Source: Paenibacillus donghaensis (GTDB lineage: Bacteria > Bacillota > Bacilli > Paenibacillales > Paenibacillaceae). From it: a stretch of 64,000 nt of DNA. Positions 59,978-64,000 of the stretch are shown here, one piece after another; position 1 is the first letter of the stretch; each line of letters begins with the position of its first letter. The stretch spans positions 744,001 through 808,000 of the forward strand of contig NZ_CP021780.1 in NCBI RefSeq assembly GCF_002192415.1, in the 5' to 3' direction. The position numbers and the translations under genes are program-made. Under the pieces are notes generated by a model. That model ran no database searches. It was not told the DNA's origin and saw only the letters and a program-made list of their open reading frames with translations.

Positions 59978-60952
59978 TTAGCGCGCCGGGGCGAAGTCCT
60001 TGACCTGCAGCAGCAGCTTATCGATCTGCTGCAGGGTATCCGCCGAGAGCGTGGCGTCGACCGCCAAGGCGTTCTCCAGGACCTGCGCCGGCTTGCTCGC
60101 GCCAATAATGGCCGAGCTTACGCCCGGCTGGCGCAGCACCCAGGCCAAGGCCAGCTGCGACAGCTTCAGGCCTTGGCTTGCGGCCAGCTCATTCAGCTGG
60201 CCGACCACGCCCAGCACATCATCGCGCAGATAGCTGCGGATGACGCTATTCACGGCATCGTCGGCGCCGCGGGTGCCGGCCGGAGCGGCTTGGCCCGGCT
60301 TGTATTTGCCGGTGAGGATACCCTGTGCCAGTGGGGAGAACACCACCTGGCCCAGCCCTTCGCGTGCGGAGACGGCAAGCACCTCATCCTCGATATAACG
60401 CTCAAACATATTGTAGATCGGCTGGTTGGACACCAGCGGACGCAGATTCAGGCGGCGGCTGATTCCGCCGGCCTCGGAGAGCTGGGCGGCACTCCATTCG
60501 CTGACGGCCGCGTAGAGGATTTTGCCCTGGGCCGCCAGGTCGTCCAGCGCGCGCAGCGTTTCCTCCGTTGGTGTCTCCGTGTCATAACGGTGACAGAAGT
60601 AGATGTCGATGTAATCGGTGCCGAGGCGGCGCAGGCTGGCTTCGCATTGCTCCATAATATGCTTGCGCGACAAGCCGCGGTCATTCACACCTTCGCCCAT
60701 CGGGAAAAACACCTTGGTGCTCAGCACATAATCCGAGCGGTTATAGGAACTGAGGGCAGCACCCATTGCTCTTTCACCTTCGCCGCGGTTGTAGGCATTA
60801 GCCGTATCGAAGAAATTGATACCGCATTCAAAAGCCTGGCGGATACAGGCATCCGCCGCCTCCTGCTCTGCCGCCGTTCCGTATGTAAGCCAGCTGCCCA
60901 GGCCGATTTCACTTACCTTAAGTCCGCTGTTGCCAAGTCTTCTGTATTTCAT
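59978..60952 (-). CDS. Aldo/keto reductase (Kv-beta/YghZ-like)
   Basis: A 324-residue aldo/keto reductase. MKYRRLGNSGLKVSEIGLGS start, FFDTANAYNRGEGE (Asp, Tyr), LSTKVFFPM (Lys), IYFCHRYDTETP (His region), SPLAQGILTGKY and SAIIGASKPAQVLEN. The start at 60952 was chosen because homologues begin with MKYRRLG and GGGAAGCG precedes it on the minus strand; an upstream frame extension lacks similarity. GC content is higher than in its neighbours at the 3' end. Confidence 0.88.
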   Translation of the reverse strand: MKYRRLGNSGLKVSEIGLGSWLTYGTAAEQEAADACIRQAFECGINFFDTANAYNRGEGERAMGAALSSYNRSDYVLSTKVFFPMGEGVNDRGLSRKHIMEQCEASLRRLGTDYIDIYFCHRYDTETPTEETLRALDDLAAQGKILYAAVSEWSAAQLSEAGGISRRLNLRPLVSNQPIYNMFERYIEDEVLAVSAREGLGQVVFSPLAQGILTGKYKPGQAAPAGTRGADDAVNSVIRSYLRDDVLGVVGQLNELAASQGLKLSQLALAWVLRQPGVSSAIIGASKPAQVLENALAVDATLSADTLQQIDKLLLQVKDFAPAR

Positions 60953-61031
60953 GTTAACGCTTCCCTTCAGAGTGGTATTTATGTTAACTTTACTGATGAA
61001 TCTATCATAGCGAAAAGGATGGAGCAATACT

Positions 61032-61703
61032 ATGTCTACTACTAAAACCGGCACAATCGTTCTATTTCAAGGGGATTCCATTACAGACGGCAACCGTGGC
61101 CGTGACGATGATCCCAATCATATCCTCGGACACAGCTATGCTTACATCATCGGCGGCAAACTGGGAAACGAGCTGGCTGAGCAGCAGCCGGTCTTCTATA
61201 ACCGCGGTGTCAGCGGGGACCGGATCTCCGATCTGTACGCACGCTGGAACGAGGACGCCATCTTTCTGCGGCCCGATATCATCAGTATTCTGATTGGGGT
61301 CAACGATATTTGGAGAACGATGAAGGGTGAACCCAGCGGAGTGACCGACCGTTTCGAACGGGCGTACCGCCACGTTCTGGAAGAGACAAGCGAAGTGCTG
61401 CCGCAGACGAAGCTGGTCCTGTGCGAGCCTTTTATCCTGAATACCGGCGCTCCGGCAGAGGATTGGACGACCTGGAAACAGTGGATTACTCATCATCAGC
61501 AGGTGGTCCGCAGGCTTGCGGAGGAATTTCATGCGCTGTATGTCCCACTTCAGCAACCCTTCAATGACGCTGCCCAGCGCGCGGAGGCTGCTTATTATCT
61601 GTGGGATGGCGTTCATCCGACAGCTGCGGGGCATGACCTGATTGCCAAGGAATGGCTTAGGGCTGTAGAAGAGGGCGGCCTGTTGAAACAACTGATGTCA
61701 TAA
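61032..61703 (+). CDS. SGNH/GDSL esterase
   Basis: A 223-residue cytoplasmic SGNH hydrolase. Block I LFQGDSITDG (Ser), block II NRGVSGDRI (Gly), block III LIGVNDIW (Asn) and block V WDGVHPTAAGH (Asp-His). It resembles the Axe2-type intracellular acetyl-xylo-oligosaccharide esterases. It is followed at 15 bp by the GH95 gene, so both probably act on one imported hemicellulose fragment. Confidence 0.87.
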   Translation: MSTTKTGTIVLFQGDSITDGNRGRDDDPNHILGHSYAYIIGGKLGNELAEQQPVFYNRGVSGDRISDLYARWNEDAIFLRPDIISILIGVNDIWRTMKGEPSGVTDRFERAYRHVLEETSEVLPQTKLVLCEPFILNTGAPAEDWTTWKQWITHHQQVVRRLAEEFHALYVPLQQPFNDAAQRAEAAYYLWDGVHPTAAGHDLIAKEWLRAVEEGGLLKQLMS

Positions 61704-61718
61704 GGGGGGCGGGTCACG

Positions 61719-64000
61719 GTGAAACTGAATTACACAAGGCCTGCCAAGGATTGGAACGAAGCGCTGCCGATTGGAGGCGGACGTTTGGGCGCCATGCTTT
61801 TTGGAGGGGTAGAGAAGGAACGGATTCAGCTGAATGAGGATACTTTATGGTCCGGCAGCCCGCAGGAACGGAATAATGCAGAAGCTCTTGCGATGCTTCC
61901 CGAAGTGCGCCGTCTGCTGAAGGAGCAGAAATTCCTGGAAGCGGATGAACAATGCAGAGGAATGCTGAGTCCTTACGTTCAATCCTATCTGCCCTTTGGC
62001 GATCTGTATTTGCAATTTGAGCATGGCGATTACACGGACAGGTATGAACGGAGTCTTGATCTGGAGCAGGCTGTTGCAAGAGTAGAGTATACAATTGGCG
62101 GAGTGCAGTATACCCGCGAAGCCATCGCTTCCTTCCCGGGCCGGGTCCTTGTCCTTCACCTGACTGCGGATGAGCCTGGAATGTTAAGCCTGACAGTGAA
62201 GCTGGACAGCGCACTCCGCCACCGTTCAGGGGTGGAGAACGGAGAATTGATCATCCAGGGAATGGCACCGGAGAATGCAGATCCCAATTATATGAGCAAG
62301 AAGAATCCGCTGAGCTATGGAGAATGGGACAACACAGATGCCATGGGTTTCGAGGGGCGAGTGGGTGTGCGGACAGAGGGGGGGCGCATTGAATTTGCCT
62401 CCGGAGCTATACATATTATGGAGGCGACTGAGGTTACGCTCTGTTTCAGCGCGGCCACAAGCTATAACGGTTTCGATCAGGTGCCCGGCCGGGCAGGGAA
62501 GGATTACAGTGCAGCAGCCCAAGAGGACCTGCGGCAGGCGCTGAAACAATCCTATGAATCACTCCGTGCTGCGCATATCGCAGACTATCGATCTCTATAC
62601 AGCCGTGTCCAGCTTTCCTTAGGAAAGCGGCAGGCACCGGAGGATATAGCAGCCGATCAATGGATCAAGCACTACGGTGCCTCCGATCCCGCACTGGTGG
62701 AGCTGCTGTTCCAGTACGGGCGGTATTTAATGATCTCCGGCTCCCGTCCAGGCACACAGCCCACCAATCTGCAGGGCATCTGGAATCAGGAGACAAGGGC
62801 ACCATGGAGCAGCAACTGGACGTTGAACATCAATGCCCAGATGAATTATTGGCCTGCGGAGAGCGGCAATCTGGCGGAATGCCACGAGCCCCTGTTCAGG
62901 CTGATTGAGGAGCTGGCCCGGAACGGGCGGAAGACCGCCGAAGTACATTATGGAGCAAGGGGCTGGACTGCCCACCATAATACGGACATCTGGCGCCAGA
63001 GTTCCCCGGCAGGGGGAGAGGGTCATGGGGAGGCGGTCTGGTCACTGTGGCCGCTTGCTGGTCCATGGCTCTGCCGCCATCTGTGGGAGCATTATGAATT
63101 CGGACAGGATGAGGAATTTCTGAGAACCTGTGCTTACCCTGTAATGAAGGAGGCAGCATTGTTCTGCCTCGACTGGCTGCTTGATGACGGGAACGGAAGG
63201 CTCGTGACCTCGCCCTCCACTTCGCCCGAGCATAAATTCCGCAGCGGCGGCAGCTATGCCGGGGTCAGCACAGCCACTACGATGGACCTGATGCTGATCT
63301 GGGATCTCTTCAGTAATTGTATTGAGGCCTCTACAATTCTGGGAGAAGATACGTTATTCAGCCAGGAACTGATGGCTGCCAAGACCGCTTTATTTCCGCT
63401 GCAGATCGGACAATACGGTCAGCTGCAGGAATGGTCCGACGACTTCGAGGAAGAGGACAGACATCACCGTCATGTCTCACATCTGTACGGTGTGTATCCT
63501 GGAGTTCAGCTGACGAAACGGAATAGCCCCGAGCTGTTCCGAGCCGCCAGACAGAGTCTGGAGCGAAGGGGAGACGGAGGCACCGGCTGGAGTCTGGGCT
63601 GGAAGATCAGCCTGTGGGCCCGGTTCGGCGAAGGGACACGCGCTTTGCAGCTGCTGTCCAAACTGCTGCAGCTTGTGGAAGAGGGCAGCGCACAGGGTGG
63701 GGTCTATCCGAATCTGTTCGATGCTTGTCCGCCTTTTCAGATTGACGGAAACTTCGGGGCAACTTCCGGGATTATGGAGATGCTGCTGCAATCCCATCAA
63801 GGTTTTTTGGAGCTGCTGCCGGCACTGCCGGAGGCTTGGCCTGAAGGGTACTTCAAGGGATTGCGGGCCCGAGGCGGCTTCGAAGTAAGTCTGGCATGGA
63901 AACACGGGATTCCCGCACAAGCGCTAATCCGCTGTGCCCAAAGCGGAACGTGCAGAATAGGCAACGGGTGCTTGATTGCTGTTACTTGTGAAGGCACGGC
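61719..64000 (+). CDS. GH95 glycosidase, truncated by window end
   Basis: An open frame of 760 codons with no stop before the window ends. LNYTRPAKDWNEALPIGGGR and LNEDTLWSGSP open the GH95 N-terminal domain. NINAQMNYWPAESGN holds the paired Asn residues, TSPSTSPEH the Glu, and QIDGNFGATSGI the Asp of the (alpha/alpha)6 catalytic domain. Family members are 1,2-alpha-L-fucosidases or alpha-L-galactosidases of plant xyloglucan and pectin. No signal peptide. The GTG start at 61719 follows AAGGGGGG by 9 nt. Only a short C-terminal part should be missing. Confidence 0.9.
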   Translation, partial: MKLNYTRPAKDWNEALPIGGGRLGAMLFGGVEKERIQLNEDTLWSGSPQERNNAEALAMLPEVRRLLKEQKFLEADEQCRGMLSPYVQSYLPFGDLYLQFEHGDYTDRYERSLDLEQAVARVEYTIGGVQYTREAIASFPGRVLVLHLTADEPGMLSLTVKLDSALRHRSGVENGELIIQGMAPENADPNYMSKKNPLSYGEWDNTDAMGFEGRVGVRTEGGRIEFASGAIHIMEATEVTLCFSAATSYNGFDQVPGRAGKDYSAAAQEDLRQALKQSYESLRAAHIADYRSLYSRVQLSLGKRQAPEDIAADQWIKHYGASDPALVELLFQYGRYLMISGSRPGTQPTNLQGIWNQETRAPWSSNWTLNINAQMNYWPAESGNLAECHEPLFRLIEELARNGRKTAEVHYGARGWTAHHNTDIWRQSSPAGGEGHGEAVWSLWPLAGPWLCRHLWEHYEFGQDEEFLRTCAYPVMKEAALFCLDWLLDDGNGRLVTSPSTSPEHKFRSGGSYAGVSTATTMDLMLIWDLFSNCIEASTILGEDTLFSQELMAAKTALFPLQIGQYGQLQEWSDDFEEEDRHHRHVSHLYGVYPGVQLTKRNSPELFRAARQSLERRGDGGTGWSLGWKISLWARFGEGTRALQLLSKLLQLVEEGSAQGGVYPNLFDACPPFQIDGNFGATSGIMEMLLQSHQGFLELLPALPEAWPEGYFKGLRARGGFEVSLAWKHGIPAQALIRCAQSGTCRIGNGCLIAVTCEGT

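Noticed and set aside
61719-64000. Truncated pseudogene
   Set aside because: The frame is open to the very end of the window with all catalytic motifs intact, so the truncation is only the window edge.

Overview
The window looks like chromosome from a Paenibacillus-type Firmicute. It has the spore-germination genes spoVAC-spoVAD-spoVAE, strong AGGAGG ribosome binding sites, the low-GC Gram-positive yqeG-yqeH-aroE-yhbY-nadD-yqeK-rsfS-yqeM order, and many plant-polysaccharide enzymes (GH3, GH43, GH51, GH95, CE12-PL11). No rRNA, tRNA, phage, CRISPR array or transposase gene was recognised.

Layout. 1-1.5 kb: a palindrome-controlled methyltransferase/MarR pair and a decayed flavoprotein. 1.5-5.1 kb: a CNNM/HlyC-type membrane protein and a CPA1 antiporter, both on the minus strand. 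5.2-6.1 kb: a beta-glucuronidase relic and a 101-bp tandem duplication. 6.2-11.7 kb: an RpiR regulator divergent from an ECF transporter (S component, fused double ATPase, EcfT) and a PHP phosphoesterase. 11.7-15.3 kb: a surface-protein relic, an esterase, a PD-(D/E)XK protein and four kinds of short tandem repeat. 15.3-18.2 kb: a GH3 glycosidase. 18.2-20.8 kb: relics, repeats and two hypothetical genes. 20.9-21.8 kb: a guanidine-I riboswitch with its SMR exporter pair. 21.9-22.8 kb: an aldo/keto reductase. 23.4-28.8 kb: the mannitol operon mtlA-mtlR-mtlF-mtlD. 29.1-33 kb: a 45-bp repeat array, an M42 peptidase and the spoVA genes. 33.2-38.2 kb: a secreted 1,679-residue CE12-PL11 pectin enzyme. 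38.8-44 kb: a membrane-anchored protein and a MoxR-DUF58-transglutaminase operon. 44-50.6 kb: the yqeG-yqeM housekeeping operon with cvfB inserted. 50.7-58.2 kb: a small protein, then an ArsR-like regulator divergent from an arabinan-use operon (binding protein, two permeases, GH51, GH43). 58.2-59.9 kb: a secreted protein and a nested repeat block. 59.9-64 kb: an aldo/keto reductase, an SGNH esterase and a GH95 glycosidase that runs off the window.

The most striking non-coding signal is a family of ~300-bp transposase-less elements with shared terminal inverted repeats (GTTACTACTTAGG) and 7-8 bp target duplications. Type B carries four hairpin motifs of the form TTAG-N-TGCA...TGCA-N-CTAA. Type A carries four copies of a GGCTCC/GTCCGC motif. 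Type A copies have inserted into the hairpin loops of type B copies at two separate loci, giving nested structures. One B copy splits the yqeG-yqeM operon between aroE and yhbY. The two A copies are about 98% identical, inverted and 41 kb apart, which suggests recent mobility. Independently, several genes survive only as fragments, often a start joined to an end, consistent with decay by internal deletion.

All functional calls rest on reading protein motifs by eye. No database search was possible.
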